A stretch of DNA of 64,000 nucleotides from Ignavibacteriota bacterium (lineage in GTDB: Bacteria > Bacteroidota > Ignavibacteria > UBA10030), in contig PMZI01000014.1 in assembly GCA_003170475.1 (NCBI GenBank), positions 64,648 through 128,647 on the forward strand, given 5' to 3'. Shown here one piece after another: positions 35,517-45,917 of this stretch; position 1 is the stretch's first letter, and each line of letters starts with the position of its first letter. The notes below the pieces were generated by a model that was not told the origin of the DNA, ran no database searches, and was given only the letters and a program-made list of their open reading frames with translations. The translations under genes were made by a program, and so were the position numbers.

Positions 35517-37163
35517 CTACTTTTCGTATTCTCCCCAAACATTTCTCAAGGCATCGGAAATCTCGCCGATGGTCGCATATGCTTCCACAGCGGCAAGAAT
35601 CGATGGGATGAGATTGTCGTTACCACCAGCGTCGGTTTGGATTTTCTTCAGCTTCGCCTCCACTTTAGTACGGTCTCTCGTTGCTTTGGTCGCCTGAAGT
35701 TTCCTGATTTGTTTCGTCCGCATTTCTTCGTCGATGCGGAGTGTGTCCGGCCTCTGCTCTCCCTCGAGCCGGAAATCGTTCACCCCAACGATGACTTTCT
35801 CCTTCCGTTCAATTGCCATTTGATATTTGTATGCGCTCTCCGCGATCTCCGATTGATAGAACTGCTTTTCGATCGCCTGAACGGCTCCACCAAGGTCATC
35901 CACCTTGGCAATGTAGTCCCAGACTCTCTGCTCGATCTCGTCGGTCATCGATTCCACGAGATACGATCCTCCGATAGGGTCGATGGAATCGGCAACCCCG
36001 GATTCGTGGCCGATAATCTGCTGGGTTCGCAGAGCAAGTCGGACAGAGTCTTCGGTAGGGAGGGCGAGTGCCTCGTCGCGGGAATTTGTGTGAAGTGACT
36101 GACAACCTCCGAGCACCGCTGCAAGTGCCTGCAGAGTCACCCGGACCACATTGTTTTCGATCTGCTGGGCCGTAAGGGTAGATCCTCCTGTTTGAGCATG
36201 AAACCGCAACCTCATGGTCTCTTCCTGCTTTGCGCCAAACCGCTCTTTCATGATCTTCGCCCAGATTCTGCGTGCAGCCCGAAACTTTGCAATCTCCTCA
36301 AAGAAATTGTTATGGGCATTAAAGAAAAAGGAAAGCTGTCCACCGAATCTGTCAACGTCGAGCCCGCGATCAACAGCAGCCTGGACGTATGCGATCGCAT
36401 TCGTCAATGTGAAAGCCAGCTCCTGAACGGCAGTCGCGCCGGCCTCACGAATGTGGTATCCACTGATGGAGATCGTGTTCCATCGCGGCAGATGATCACT
36501 GCACCATTCAAAGATATCCGTCACCAATCGCATCGAAGGCTGAGGAGGAAAAATGTGCGTTCCTCGAGCAATGTATTCCTTCAGGATATCGTTCTGAATT
36601 GTCCCGGAAATCGTTGCGAGGTTAGCTCCCTGCTTTCTCGCCACGGCGACATACATACACAAGAGTGTCGCCGCGGTGGCATTAATAGTCATGGACGTGG
36701 TCACTTGATCAAGACGAATCCCGTCAAATAAGGTTTCCATATCCGCCAGAGTGTCGATTGCGACACCGACCTTTCCTACCTCTCCCTCCGCCAACGGATG
36801 ATCCGAGTCGTAACCGATTTGCGTTGGGAGATCGAATGCAACTGACAATCCAGTTGTCCCCTGATCGATGAGATAGTGATAGCGTTTGTTCGATTCCTCT
36901 GCCGTCCCAAAGCCTGCATATTGACGCATCGTCCACAAACGGTTCCGATACATCGAGGGGTAGATTCCACGCGTGAAGGGATACTCTCCGGGAAATCCCG
37001 ACTGCGTTTCATACTCAGACTCGGGCGGTAGATACAATCGTTCGACCGTCATCCCAGAATCTGTTGAGAAGGGAGTCTTTCGTTCCGGAGACTTCACAAG
37101 AGACGGCTTCACCCGTTCTTCTTGCCAACGCTCGAATTGTTTCTTGATCGGGCTCTTCATCAT
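35517..37163 (-). CDS. methylmalonyl-CoA mutase, large (catalytic) subunit
   Basis: Adenosylcobalamin-dependent acyl-CoA mutase catalytic chain of 548 residues, without the B12-binding domain. It therefore needs a separate small subunit, not encoded in this window. Conserved segments are [39 protein letters not shown] with the active-site His, and a C-terminal [12 protein letters not shown]. The Tyr of SMY and the Arg of ARGTHIFPP appear to match the residues that select methylmalonyl-CoA; isobutyryl-CoA mutase replaces them. That assignment rests on my recollection of the alignment. Confidence 0.9.
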   Translation of the reverse strand: MMKSPIKKQFERWQEERVKPSLVKSPERKTPFSTDSGMTVERLYLPPESEYETQSGFPGEYPFTRGIYPSMYRNRLWTMRQYAGFGTAEESNKRYHYLIDQGTTGLSVAFDLPTQIGYDSDHPLAEGEVGKVGVAIDTLADMETLFDGIRLDQVTTSMTINATAATLLCMYVAVARKQGANLATISGTIQNDILKEYIARGTHIFPPQPSMRLVTDIFEWCSDHLPRWNTISISGYHIREAGATAVQELAFTLTNAIAYVQAAVDRGLDVDRFGGQLSFFFNAHNNFFEEIAKFRAARRIWAKIMKERFGAKQEETMRLRFHAQTGGSTLTAQQIENNVVRVTLQALAAVLGGCQSLHTNSRDEALALPTEDSVRLALRTQQIIGHESGVADSIDPIGGSYLVESMTDEIEQRVWDYIAKVDDLGGAVQAIEKQFYQSEIAESAYKYQMAIERKEKVIVGVNDFRLEGEQRPDTLRIDEEMRTKQIRKLQATKATRDRTKVEAKLKKIQTDAGGNDNLIPSILAAVEAYATIGEISDALRNVWGEYEK

Positions 37164-37198
37164 ATTCTCCCAGCACCCACTATGTAATTGTGTATCGT

Positions 37199-37227
37199 TA
37201 CCTATGTTGCTCTTTTTCGTTTGTCGA
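37199..37227 (-). promoter_or_regulatory. possible promoter of the mutase gene
   Basis: Minus strand: TCGACA (37222-37227), 17-base spacer, TAGGTA (37199-37204), 36 bases before the ATG. Both boxes deviate from consensus. Confidence 0.35.
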
Positions 37228-37237
37228 TAGCGTTGTT

Positions 37238-39664
37238 CTAGAAAAAGGATATCAGATGGCTGTTCCGCCAGGCTTCACTTCGGAAGTGATCTCCATCGCT
37301 TGTGATCACGAGAGCGCCCTGGAGATCAGTTCTCCTCGTTTCAATTTCCAACGATTCGTATCTGGAAAGTGTCACAGGTGCCGGATGCTTGAACTTGTTC
37401 TCGCGCCCGACGGAGATCAACGCTAGTTTCGGCTTCACAGTTCTCAGGAAGTCGGCGCCCGAGGCAGTAGCTGAGCCGTGGTGTGCCACTTTGATCACAT
37501 CGCTTGTGAGAACCGCGGCGCCGCCATCAAGAAGTTCGTCTTCGACCCGCGTACTTGCATCCCCCGTGAGAAGCAGCGTCGATCGACCGTAAGCAACTTT
37601 GAGCACGATAGACTCATCATTCAGGTCACGCGGACGGATTGCGGGAGCAGCATGCAGTACAAAGATGCGTGTCGTTGAGTCAAATTGCAAGGATTCTCCC
37701 GCACGAACGAGAAGAATAGGAATTCCCATCCCTCGTGCCCGGGTGAGCGTCTCGGCGAACGGCCGGCTTGGACATGACGAATCCGACAGTATCAGCCGCC
37801 GAATCTTGAAGTTGTCCATCAGATACCTGCAGCCACCAATATGGTCGTCATGTGGATGAGTAAGGACGATCGCATCGAGATCCTCGATTCCCTTTCTTTT
37901 CAAAAGAGGGGCAATCATCCGCTCGCCTGAATCGTTCGTCATTACTTTAGGACCAGTGTCGACGAGGATCGCGTGCCTGTTCGGAAGCTCCAGAAGAATA
38001 GCATCTCCCTGCCCGACATCGATGACGGTTGCACAGAGAACCGGAACGGAGTCAGCGAGGACCTGTCTATAGACAATGAGGTTGCTGATGACGAGCAATG
38101 CCACTACTGACCAGGCAAGCGCTCTCGGCTTTCGCAGACTGAAGAGTAAGGTCACGACTGTATAGTAGAACACCGTAAATGTCCCCCCCACCCTCATCGT
38201 TTCTGCATAGGCGAACGGCACCTTCGAACACCACATGACAAATTTCAAAAGCACAGATGTGAGAAGATCGTCCAAAGCCGCATAGCCTGCGGCAATCCAG
38301 TTGGAGACAAATGAAAAGGCCACCGTCGCAAAACCGAGCAAGACATTTATTCCGCTCACCGGGACGACAATCAGATTGGCAATGACGGCGACGAGAGAGA
38401 CTCGGCCAAAGTAGAATGCCGTGAAGGGCAGCGTTCCAATCTGTGCCGCGAGCGAAACAACGAAGAGTTGGAGTCCGGACTTGACAAGACCGATCTGCAC
38501 AAACTTGCCTGGGATCATCCCGATGAGAGGCTCCAACTTCGGATAATAATAGACGATCGAGATCACCGCCGCAAATGAGAGCTGGAAGCCGACATCCAAC
38601 AGGTACAGAGGATCCCACATGAGCATGACGAGAGCCGAGAAGCCAAGTGAATTGTAGACGTCTCCTTTTCGCCCCAGGAGCGACCCTCCGAGAATCGCGC
38701 TCCCCATGATCGTTGCCCGAATAACGGACGGGCTGAGACCGGTGATCACCATATACCAGAGGAGGCCGATGAGCGTGAGAAGTGTCGCAATCTTCCGGGA
38801 GACACGAAGAAACCCGACGAGAGAAGAAAAAATCAACGCGACCACGACAACATTTGAACCGGAAACGGCGAGGATATGAATTGTTCCGGTGTTCATGAAA
38901 GACTGCTTCAGATCAGCTGAGAGATCGGCGCGATAACCAAAGACGACCCCTTTGAGATATCCGGCTTCCTCCGTCTTGTGATAGCGGTCGAAGACTCCAT
39001 AGATCCCGTTCTGTGCGCGACCGATGATGCCGGAGGGTGTCGGACCTTTCGAGCGTGCGATCAGGGCAATCGCGTTGGAGTCCCGAACAGAGATGAATCC
39101 CTGGATGCCATTCAAAGCGAGATACCTTCCATAGTCAAATTCACCGGGGTTGCGCGCCCCCGGCAACGGCTCGAGCGTGCCAGAGAATCGGACGGCATCT
39201 CCGATTTCCAGTGAGTCTCCATTCACCCATCGGGCAGACTTCACCACATGGACCAGCAACCGTCGACTGACGTGTTGACTGTTCGTCTGCCTGTGAATCT
39301 CCTCAGCGTGGACAACCATTTCCGAGCGCGTGCCTTTTCGCACCGGTTCAGATTCGATTCTTCCTTCGATCCTCACCCGCTCTCCATAAAATCTTGGACT
39401 GAGAACGTCCGCTTCGAGCTGAGAAATTCGGTCAGATCCGGCGTACCACCCGAGCACAACGACGAGGACGTGGAAAGCAAGCGTCAACCACGGTGATGCA
39501 TCGAGCGTGCCGACACGAAGGATCAGTACGAGGGTTGCAGTAGCGATGACGACAAGCAAGAGAAGGCGCGGATTTCCTCCCGCGCCGCTTGCGAGTACGA
39601 TACCAAGGATGAACAACAGCGCAAGTCTCGCTGCTGGTCTACGACTCCACCACGATGCTTCCAT
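37238..39664 (-). CDS. comEC: ComEC/Rec2 DNA internalisation protein
   Basis: Inner-membrane channel for DNA uptake in natural transformation, 808 residues. It has two N-terminal membrane helices, a DUF4131-type OB domain (about 80-200), a polytopic competence domain with about ten hydrophobic segments (230-500) and a C-terminal metallo-beta-lactamase-like domain. The last shows [16 protein letters not shown] and [11 protein letters not shown] with the metal-binding HxHxDH motif. No other competence gene is here. It follows the phosphatase-like gene by six bases, in the dtd-phosphatase-comEC run. Confidence 0.94.
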   Translation of the reverse strand: MEASWWSRRPAARLALLFILGIVLASGAGGNPRLLLLVVIATATLVLILRVGTLDASPWLTLAFHVLVVVLGWYAGSDRISQLEADVLSPRFYGERVRIEGRIESEPVRKGTRSEMVVHAEEIHRQTNSQHVSRRLLVHVVKSARWVNGDSLEIGDAVRFSGTLEPLPGARNPGEFDYGRYLALNGIQGFISVRDSNAIALIARSKGPTPSGIIGRAQNGIYGVFDRYHKTEEAGYLKGVVFGYRADLSADLKQSFMNTGTIHILAVSGSNVVVVALIFSSLVGFLRVSRKIATLLTLIGLLWYMVITGLSPSVIRATIMGSAILGGSLLGRKGDVYNSLGFSALVMLMWDPLYLLDVGFQLSFAAVISIVYYYPKLEPLIGMIPGKFVQIGLVKSGLQLFVVSLAAQIGTLPFTAFYFGRVSLVAVIANLIVVPVSGINVLLGFATVAFSFVSNWIAAGYAALDDLLTSVLLKFVMWCSKVPFAYAETMRVGGTFTVFYYTVVTLLFSLRKPRALAWSVVALLVISNLIVYRQVLADSVPVLCATVIDVGQGDAILLELPNRHAILVDTGPKVMTNDSGERMIAPLLKRKGIEDLDAIVLTHPHDDHIGGCRYLMDNFKIRRLILSDSSCPSRPFAETLTRARGMGIPILLVRAGESLQFDSTTRIFVLHAAPAIRPRDLNDESIVLKVAYGRSTLLLTGDASTRVEDELLDGGAAVLTSDVIKVAHHGSATASGADFLRTVKPKLALISVGRENKFKHPAPVTLSRYESLEIETRRTDLQGALVITSDGDHFRSEAWRNSHLISFF

Positions 39665-39670
39665 GAGAAC

Positions 39671-40573
39671 TCAAAGAAGAGATACGAGAGCCGGGGTAAC
39701 GTCCGTCAGGCTTCTCAGAATAGCACTGAGTTCCTGGCGTTTTCTCCCAGAGATGATACAGGGGACAGGATTGCGAGTGTGGGATTTTGTTGAGAGATCT
39801 TCGATGTTTCCGTGATCACTGGTGAGGATGAGAGTGCATTCCTTTGGAGCGAAATCCTCGAGCAGACCACCGAGCATGCCGTCAAATCGTTCAAGCACTT
39901 CAACCGCGGTTGTTACTCCCCTGCCGTGGCCTGCATAGTCGGTAAGCCAGTATTCAAAGAGTGTGAAAGCGTGTTTCTGCGAGATATTCCAGAGATGCCT
40001 ACCTGCGTCGCGAGGAGTGATGACGGGAAGATCAGGGTATCCAAGTTCCGGCCACCGACCGCGCGTAATGTCTGCGGACACCGCTTCGTCGCGTCCCAAC
40101 GCCTCTGCATCCAAAATCTCGACACCTGCGTTCTGACAAGAGAGTGTTGTGACGCTGAGACGCCGTTTGCCTGAGGCGACGTAATCGAAGAACTGTTTAG
40201 GGAACGCGTTCGAGAAACAAACCGAACGCCCCTTTGCCTTTAATTGTTTGAAAATGTTCTGTTCACGAATCAAAGAATGGAGAGTCGACGGCGGGTAGGG
40301 ACCAAAATGTCGGCCGATGAGCTTCGATGCATTTACTCCCGTGAAGAGCGCTGCCTGCCCTGTGCCACTCTGAGGAAGTCCAGCCACTCGGAGTGTGGCG
40401 TTCAATGGCACAACCTCCGCACGGTCCGACGAGAACCTTCGGAGGCCCAGGTAGGGGATTTTTCCGCCCAACAATGACCTAAAATGAGGTAGCCGTGCCG
40501 TGAACAGAGGATTGACTGCTGGGTCCGCCTTTCCCAACCCTACACCGTCAAGAAACAGAAATATCACGCGCAC
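39671..40573 (-). CDS. alkaline-phosphatase-superfamily metalloenzyme
   Basis: A 300-residue protein of the fold shared by cofactor-independent phosphoglycerate mutase and alkaline phosphatase. It shows the first metal Asp in FLFLDGVGLGKAD, a Thr/Ser nucleophile region in SGTGQAALFTGVN, the metal pair in LTSDHGNIEDLS and a late His in KSHTRNPVP. It is shorter than true phosphoglycerate mutase (about 500 residues) and lacks its inserted domain, so the substrate is unknown. Similar proteins are annotated only as metalloenzyme domain proteins. Confidence 0.8.
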   Translation of the reverse strand: MRVIFLFLDGVGLGKADPAVNPLFTARLPHFRSLLGGKIPYLGLRRFSSDRAEVVPLNATLRVAGLPQSGTGQAALFTGVNASKLIGRHFGPYPPSTLHSLIREQNIFKQLKAKGRSVCFSNAFPKQFFDYVASGKRRLSVTTLSCQNAGVEILDAEALGRDEAVSADITRGRWPELGYPDLPVITPRDAGRHLWNISQKHAFTLFEYWLTDYAGHGRGVTTAVEVLERFDGMLGGLLEDFAPKECTLILTSDHGNIEDLSTKSHTRNPVPCIISGRKRQELSAILRSLTDVTPALVSLL

Positions 40574-40598
40574 AGTTTAACTCCACTTTGGGAAATCG

Positions 40599-41051
40599 TC
40601 ACGCCGTTTTGCTTTCCACCATGACAGTCACCGGACCATCATTGACAAGGTTCACATCCATCATCGCACGAAAGACACCTGTAGCAACCTTTTCATCGCC
40701 GAGAAGTGTTCTTAGATGTCTAACAAACGATTCATACAACCCCTCGGCCACCTCCGGGGGAGCAGCAGTACTATAGCTCGGTCTGTTCCCTCTCGTGGTA
40801 TCGCCGTAAAGCGTGAATTGAGAGACGACCATAGCCGCGCCACCGACATCCCTCACCGAGAGATTCATTTTGCCTTGCGGATCTTCAAAGATCCGCAGGG
40901 AGGCACAGCGTTCTGCAAGATAGGCTGAGTCTTCTTCTCTGTCTTCCCGCTTCACACCGAGGAGAATGAGCATACCGTGACCAGTCGAGCTATGCTCGAC
41001 CCCGTCGATGGCCACCGAACAGCGATGAACACGTTGAATGAGAGCCTTCAT
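40599..41051 (-). CDS. dtd: D-aminoacyl-tRNA deacylase
   Basis: Removes D-amino acids (and Gly from tRNA-Ala) mischarged on tRNA. The 150 residues are full length for the family. The SQFTLYGDTTRGNRPSYS motif and the late NDGPVTVMVES, with the Gly-cisPro element, are both present. I placed the start at MKALIQRV (41051), the usual N-terminus; an open frame of 14 codons upstream looks spurious. It starts the run dtd-phosphatase-comEC. Confidence 0.94.
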   Translation of the reverse strand: MKALIQRVHRCSVAIDGVEHSSTGHGMLILLGVKREDREEDSAYLAERCASLRIFEDPQGKMNLSVRDVGGAAMVVSQFTLYGDTTRGNRPSYSTAAPPEVAEGLYESFVRHLRTLLGDEKVATGVFRAMMDVNLVNDGPVTVMVESKTA

Positions 41052-41220
41052 CACCTTCCCGATAATGAGAACATTCACCTTTTGGAGGAACAATCAATAT
41101 CTGCAACGACAACTGACGAATATCATAGAAGCGGCGAGCCCGGGCAATTCCATCGAGTCGCTCACCCCATCTTCTTTCAACGAGGATCCTCGGGATATAG
41201 GATTGCTCTCAAGACTCATT

Positions 41221-42108
41221 TCACGAACAGCGTCCCATGACTACGCGGGGAATGTCCTGCAGGTCGTTTACGACGCTGATCTCTTCAAATGCAGCTGTGC
41301 GGAATAAATCGCTGACACGCTCCGCCTGTCCATGCCCCACCTCAACGAGAACCCACCCGCTTTTTCGGACGAGCTGCGCCGCCACTTCTCCGATGCGGCG
41401 ATAGAACTCATAGCCGTCATTTTGATCGCTGACCGCATGCTTGGGTTCAAACTGACGGACCTCCGGATCAAGCGTCTGCCATTCTTGAATCGAGACATAC
41501 GGTGGATTGCCAACAAGGAAATCAAATTGATGTGGGAAGCGCGATTCTAATGGCGCGAAGAAATCCGCGTTTTCAAATGCGATACTCTCAGCGACGCCAT
41601 GGGCCCGCGCGTTTGTGCGTGCCACCTCGAGTGCTTCCAAGCTTCTGTCCACGCTGGTAATCCTGGACCTTTTGATGAGCTTCGCCAATGAAACCGCTAT
41701 ATTCCCACTTCCGGTGCCAACATCAAGAATGCGAGTCTCCTCCTCCGCTTCCCGTTGATTGCATTTCATCATTAACTGCTCAACGAGAGTCTCTGTCTCC
41801 GGTCGGGGGATAAAAACCCTTTTGTCGACTGCGAATTGAAGCCCCATGAAGCTTGTCGTTCCTACGATATACTGAACCGGCTCGTGCGCAAGACGACGTT
41901 CGTAGAGTCCGCGGAATGCCTTCCGTTCTTCGTCACTGAGGGGCTTGTCGAAATGCGTATAGAGTTCGATTCTTTGGCATTGCAGCGCGTGGGAAAGGAG
42001 GAGTTCGACAGTCAGTCGTGCTTCGTCGAATCCGCGTCCCTGGAGATGATCAATGGTGAACTTCATCAAGTCCCGGATCGTCCAGACTTGATTCTGCTGC
42101 TCGAGCAT
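41221..42108 (-). CDS. prmC: peptide chain release factor glutamine methyltransferase
   Basis: Methylates the Gln of the GGQ motif of release factors RF1 and RF2. The 295 residues have the N-terminal helical domain (about 1-85), the SAM motif ILDVGTGSGNIAVSLAK and the catalytic NPPY in FLVGNPPYVSIQEW. Its ATG overlaps the TAA of the upstream H1-like-tail gene by one base (TAATG), so the two are translationally coupled. Release factor prfA, the usual neighbour, is absent. Downstream (41181-41192) a 12-base palindrome without a T-tract follows. Confidence 0.95.
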   Translation of the reverse strand: MLEQQNQVWTIRDLMKFTIDHLQGRGFDEARLTVELLLSHALQCQRIELYTHFDKPLSDEERKAFRGLYERRLAHEPVQYIVGTTSFMGLQFAVDKRVFIPRPETETLVEQLMMKCNQREAEEETRILDVGTGSGNIAVSLAKLIKRSRITSVDRSLEALEVARTNARAHGVAESIAFENADFFAPLESRFPHQFDFLVGNPPYVSIQEWQTLDPEVRQFEPKHAVSDQNDGYEFYRRIGEVAAQLVRKSGWVLVEVGHGQAERVSDLFRTAAFEEISVVNDLQDIPRVVMGRCS

Positions 42109-42794
42109 TATGAGCGCCTGGATCGTTTCGATCGGGAAGGACTGGAAGGTTTCTTCATGCTGCTTTTCTTGGCAGGTTGGAGCTTTTTCTTGGGCGCTGC
42201 CGCCTTTTTCTTTGCGACAGGCGTTTTCTTCGTGGCTGACCGTGAAGTTTTTTTGGCAGACCCGTTATGGCGATCCGTCTTCTTGAGCAACTGACCCAGC
42301 TCTTTCATACGCTCATCAGAAAACGTGTGCTTGACTTCGCGTTGAAGCTTCTGCGTGCGCGCCAGGATGTCGAGCAACTGATCTTCCGTGTCCGGATCTC
42401 CTTCAGGTCTTCGTTCCCAGGCTCGAGCGAGAGCGTCCATCGTCATATCAACTTTCTTCCGAATAAGGCCGCCGATCACTTCCGGGGTTAGTTCCACGCT
42501 GCGAAGCTTCACCCGATCGCCGGAATAGAATCCCAGGCTTTCGAGGTCTTCTTCCTGCTGTGACCCATCGCGCGGGAGATCCTCCAACGGCTCGCCATTT
42601 TCATCCAGCGAAGCAAGGAACTCGAACCGAGTATCTCCTTCGAGGAGCGCAGTGAAATCTGGTAGCACGGGAATCTCAAATCCCTGAGACTTCCCCTGCT
42701 TCTCAACAGCTTCCCAAATTTTCTTGACGGGGACGACGACGTCTTTGTCTGAGGCAAGGATCCGTTCAGCTTCGTTGAGACAGCGCTCGTACAC
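42108..42794 (-). CDS. hypothetical protein with histone-H1-like basic tail
   Basis: I do not recognise a named family for this 228-residue protein. The N-terminal 60 residues look like a compact helical, perhaps winged-helix or HARE-HTH-like fold (ERILASDKDVVVPVKKIWEA). The middle is acidic and helical. The last 50 residues are almost only Lys, Ala, Pro, Ser and Arg (KKKAAAPKKKLQPAKK), as in histone H1 or tailed HU proteins. The GTG at 42794 is preferred since GGAGG stands five bases before it; GTG at 42800 is too close. It is coupled to prmC. DNA or RNA binding is inferred from charge only. Confidence 0.7.
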   Translation of the reverse strand: MYERCLNEAERILASDKDVVVPVKKIWEAVEKQGKSQGFEIPVLPDFTALLEGDTRFEFLASLDENGEPLEDLPRDGSQQEEDLESLGFYSGDRVKLRSVELTPEVIGGLIRKKVDMTMDALARAWERRPEGDPDTEDQLLDILARTQKLQREVKHTFSDERMKELGQLLKKTDRHNGSAKKTSRSATKKTPVAKKKAAAPKKKLQPAKKSSMKKPSSPSRSKRSRRS

Positions 42795-42835
42795 AAACAC
42801 CTCCGGGGTTCAAACAGGCAGCAAGGACTGGTGAA

Positions 42836-42864
42836 AAGGTAAAGCTATTTGGAGGAAAGCGCAA
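42836..42864 (-). promoter_or_regulatory. possible promoter of the H1-like-tail/prmC transcript
   Basis: Minus strand: TTGCGC (42859-42864), 17-base spacer, TACCTT (42836-42841), about 40 bases before the GTG start. Confidence 0.38.
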
Positions 42865-42940
42865 GCCGCGGAGTTTGCAGTACAAGCTCTCTTCGCTCGG
42901 CATTCTGAGACGAACGAGAGTTGTGATCTTGTGAAGGGAT

Positions 42941-42976
42941 AGAAAAAGGAAGAGGGTCCCCGGTGGGCAACCCTCT
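42941..42976 (-). terminator. rho-independent terminator of the receiver-domain gene
   Basis: On the minus strand AGAGGGT (42970-42976) pairs with ACCCTCT (42951-42957); a small CCC/GGG stem nests inside. TCCTTTTTCT follows. It lies 30 bases after the stop of the receiver gene. Confidence 0.75.
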
Positions 42977-43005
42977 GAACACATTCTAATGCCATCTGAA
43001 CCGAT

Positions 43006-43413
43006 CTATCTCTTTTTCATCTTGTCGGCGAAAAGTTGCGCCGCCTTCTCGATGTCGTATCCAACCTTGGGCATATAGATCCCGCCGTATTTCTCCACCA
43101 TGGATTTCAAAGTATCGTATGCGTCCGCACTGCAGAAAAAAATCGGCGAACCACGGTTGACACCTTCGCGCCGAGCAAGTTGCAGCAAAGCAATTCCCGG
43201 AAGATGGCCCTTTAGATGGGTATCCTTAAAGTCGTTGTCGAGTATGACAAGGTTAAAGACTTCGGTGCGAAGCTTTTCCCATGTTTCGATGCTCGTGGCC
43301 GTCTCGACAATTGTGATCTCGTCTTCAAGGATGGCCGTACAGACTTCGAGCGCAAACCCATGGGATCGGCGCTGTCCTTCGTCATCGTCTGCAACCAGAA
43401 CCTTATAAGACAT
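43006..43413 (-). CDS. stand-alone response-regulator receiver domain
   Basis: A 135-residue CheY-like protein with no output domain. The acidic pocket is VADDDEG near residue 10, the likely phosphorylation site is in NLVILDNDF (about residue 57-60), the switch Ser is in IFFCSADAY and the conserved Lys is in MPKVGY. The loop after the phospho-Asp is unusual (KDTHLKGHLPG). No histidine kinase is nearby, so its partner is unknown. It seems to be monocistronic, with a terminator at 42.95 kb. Confidence 0.85.
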   Translation of the reverse strand: MSYKVLVADDDEGQRRSHGFALEVCTAILEDEITIVETATSIETWEKLRTEVFNLVILDNDFKDTHLKGHLPGIALLQLARREGVNRGSPIFFCSADAYDTLKSMVEKYGGIYMPKVGYDIEKAAQLFADKMKKR

Positions 43414-43507
43414 CTTCTGCTGGTTCCTTCACAATTTGCGTTCGGAATTGGACGGAACGTACAACTTTTTAAACGCAAAAACAACCACCGTGCAACGCTG
43501 CTGCTCG

Positions 43508-45292
43508 TTATTTCTGAGCATCCTGAGTACGGACATACACTTCCTTGCCACCGACGATCGTCTTTTCGACGACAGTCGACGGAATGTCCTCTGGAACAAT
43601 CTTCATGAGGTCGCGAGACAAGACCACAAAATCCGCCAGTTTCCCTTTTTCCAATGAGCCAAGCAAATGTTCCTGAAATCCTGCGAATGCCGCCCAGCTC
43701 GTAAAACTCCGTATGGCTTCCTCTCGAGTCATCTTTTGGGAAGCATACCAACCATTGTCGAAATCTGTCGTGTCCCCGATCCCGTCGGCCGATAGTTCGA
43801 AGAAAGCCCTCACTTCCTGAGCATTTCTGGGTCTCCCTTGAAGATCGCGGCGTGTCACGGCGGCATAAATGCCCAATAAAGGAATGGGTTGTTCCACCGG
43901 GAAATCCGAGCCGCCGGGAATGATCACGCCAGTGTTCAACAGTGAACGCCAGGCATAGGCTCCGCGAACTCTAATTGGCCCAAGCCGTGCCCCTGCCCAG
44001 TGCATGTCCGAAGTGCAATGTGTCGGCTGCATGCTGGGAATAACCCCGAGTTGTTTGAACCTTGGAATATCATTCAGTGACAAGACTTGCGCATGTTCAA
44101 TTCTCAGTCGACGGTCCGCGCCGGGATGCGTTTTGAGTGCCGCCTCGTACACATTGAGAATAATGTTGTTGGCCCGATCACCGATAGCGTGAGTGCACAC
44201 CTGAAATCCATTCACCAATGCTTCATCAACTGTTTTCCTCAACGAAGCTTCATCTGTCACTGTCAGTCCTCTGTTTGCCGGATCGTCGCTATACGGTTCC
44301 AGGAGAGCAGCACCTCTTGAGCCAAGCGCGCCATCAACATACAACTTTACCGACCGAACCCACAATCGATTGTCACCATAGCCAATGATCGGCCCAATCG
44401 CCGGCTTCAACGAGTCCCTTCCGATGAACGCATCCCACGTCTCCCCTGCTCCATCGATGGCGGCGTAAACTCTGAACGGAAACTCCTTCTTCTCAATGAG
44501 ACTTTTGTAGACATCAATTTCGTTCTTATCCACTCCCATATCATGCATTCCCGTCATCCCATGGCTCAGGCATTCGTGAATTGCCAGGGTGATCGCTTCT
44601 TCTGTCTCTTTCACAGAAGGAGGCGGAAGGAACCTACTCACCAGCGACATGGCATTATCGACAAAAACGCCAGTGGGATTGCCGGACGCATCGCGTACGA
44701 TCCTGCCTCCCGTGGTATCCGGAGTCTGCTTCGAAATGCCTGCAATTTCCATCGCTCTCTTGTTCACCCACGCCGCATGCCCATCTATGCGAGCTAGATA
44801 CACGGGATTGTTCAGCGAAACACGGTCGAGAATTTCATGCGCCGGGAAACGTTTCGAGGCCCAAAGATTCTGATCCCACCCTCGCCCTCTCACCCATTGT
44901 CCGGATTCGCTCTTCTGAACTCTTTCGGCGACAAGCGTCGCGGCCTGCGCATCAGATTGAATTCCTACCAGATCGACCGTGAGCATTGCCACACCGAGGC
45001 TCATGAGATGGCCATGCGCATCCGTAAATCCCGGGAACACTGTTTTGCCCGCCAAATCCACGGTGTCTTTCGCCCGAATTTTCTTTCCAAGTTCATCCCG
45101 GGAGCCGATGGCAACTATCCGGCCGCCCCGGACAGCAAGCGCTTCTGCGACAGACTCGGTTGCGTCCATCGTGTAAATGCGGCCATTGACATAAATAACA
45201 TCAGCTTGTTCCGGAACAGTTCGAAAGAATAGATATGTGCAAAGCGCTGCACAGACAACGAGGAGAATGAACCACGCCAATTGAGTATTCAT
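43508..45292 (-). CDS. membrane-anchored amidohydrolase, YtcJ type
   Basis: A 594-residue member of the Amidohydro_3 group. One N-terminal hydrophobic helix (about 5-24) makes it membrane anchored or exported, which is unusual for YtcJ-like enzymes. Metal ligands are seen in FPGFTDAHGHLMSLG. Later family motifs are HDMGVDKNEID, THAIGDRANN, RIEHAQVLS and GSDFPVEQPIPLLGI. Proteins of this family hydrolyse cyclic amides or related bonds; the substrate is unknown. It appears monocistronic and is the last minus-strand gene before the strand switch. Confidence 0.88.
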   Translation of the reverse strand: MNTQLAWFILLVVCAALCTYLFFRTVPEQADVIYVNGRIYTMDATESVAEALAVRGGRIVAIGSRDELGKKIRAKDTVDLAGKTVFPGFTDAHGHLMSLGVAMLTVDLVGIQSDAQAATLVAERVQKSESGQWVRGRGWDQNLWASKRFPAHEILDRVSLNNPVYLARIDGHAAWVNKRAMEIAGISKQTPDTTGGRIVRDASGNPTGVFVDNAMSLVSRFLPPPSVKETEEAITLAIHECLSHGMTGMHDMGVDKNEIDVYKSLIEKKEFPFRVYAAIDGAGETWDAFIGRDSLKPAIGPIIGYGDNRLWVRSVKLYVDGALGSRGAALLEPYSDDPANRGLTVTDEASLRKTVDEALVNGFQVCTHAIGDRANNIILNVYEAALKTHPGADRRLRIEHAQVLSLNDIPRFKQLGVIPSMQPTHCTSDMHWAGARLGPIRVRGAYAWRSLLNTGVIIPGGSDFPVEQPIPLLGIYAAVTRRDLQGRPRNAQEVRAFFELSADGIGDTTDFDNGWYASQKMTREEAIRSFTSWAAFAGFQEHLLGSLEKGKLADFVVLSRDLMKIVPEDIPSTVVEKTIVGGKEVYVRTQDAQK

Positions 45293-45789
45293 AGTTTGTT
45301 TAATTGATGGTTGAGCGCGTTAAGGGTTTCTTCATTCGGAGCAACGATTCATCGCGAGACACGGGGCGTTGGCGACTGCCAATCGATGTGACTTTGAAAT
45401 CGCTGCAACGGTGTCGGTCGGAGGAGTGAATGGCCTTCTCTCTAGCTAATAGAGAATTCGGCATGTGGAAGGCAATTTAGCGCCTTAGGGAGCGAATAGC
45501 AAACAAAAACTCCCCCCGCCTTTTCAGAACGGAGCGATCAATTGGCCGCGTTCGATTCAGTAACCCCTGCCTGTCGAACAAGCAGCACGGCTTCTGAAGA
45601 TCCGATTGCTCTGTATCATGATGTCCCAACAGTTTGAAGTGCCGAGTGATGCCTTTCAGGAAGAGGCTATCCAGAATTCCTCACCATCCTTGAGATTGGG
45701 TTTGACACTCTCATGCCTGCAACCCAGCGGGATCTGTCTTGTCCATTTTCGGAATTGCACGCACAGGATTACTGCGAATTTGCTTGTTC

Positions 45790-45809
45790 GCCGGAATCGC
45801 GATTCCGGC
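45790..45809. repeat. perfect 20-base palindrome
   Basis: GCCGGAATCGCGATTCCGGC reads identically on both strands, 80 bases before the mannosidase promoter. It could be a dimeric-regulator site or part of a hairpin; there is no T-tract. Confidence 0.6.
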
Positions 45810-45888
45810 TTGTTAACATTAGCGAAATTGGCTACACTGTGAAGAAAAGTCTTATACAATGGGCTCAATTCATTGAGACGAAACAGCC

Positions 45889-45917
45889 TTGACAAGGCGC
45901 TCAACAATCCCTATTTT
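45889..45917 (+). promoter_or_regulatory. promoter of the alpha-mannosidase gene
   Basis: TTGACA (45889-45894), 17-base spacer, TATTTT (45912-45917), giving a leader of about 55 bases. A second TTGACA at 45945 has no -10. Confidence 0.65.

Noticed and set aside
45656..45907. Minus-strand open frame of 83 codons in the strand-switch region
   Set aside because: It overlaps the palindrome and the mannosidase promoter, lacks an SD and resembles nothing I know.
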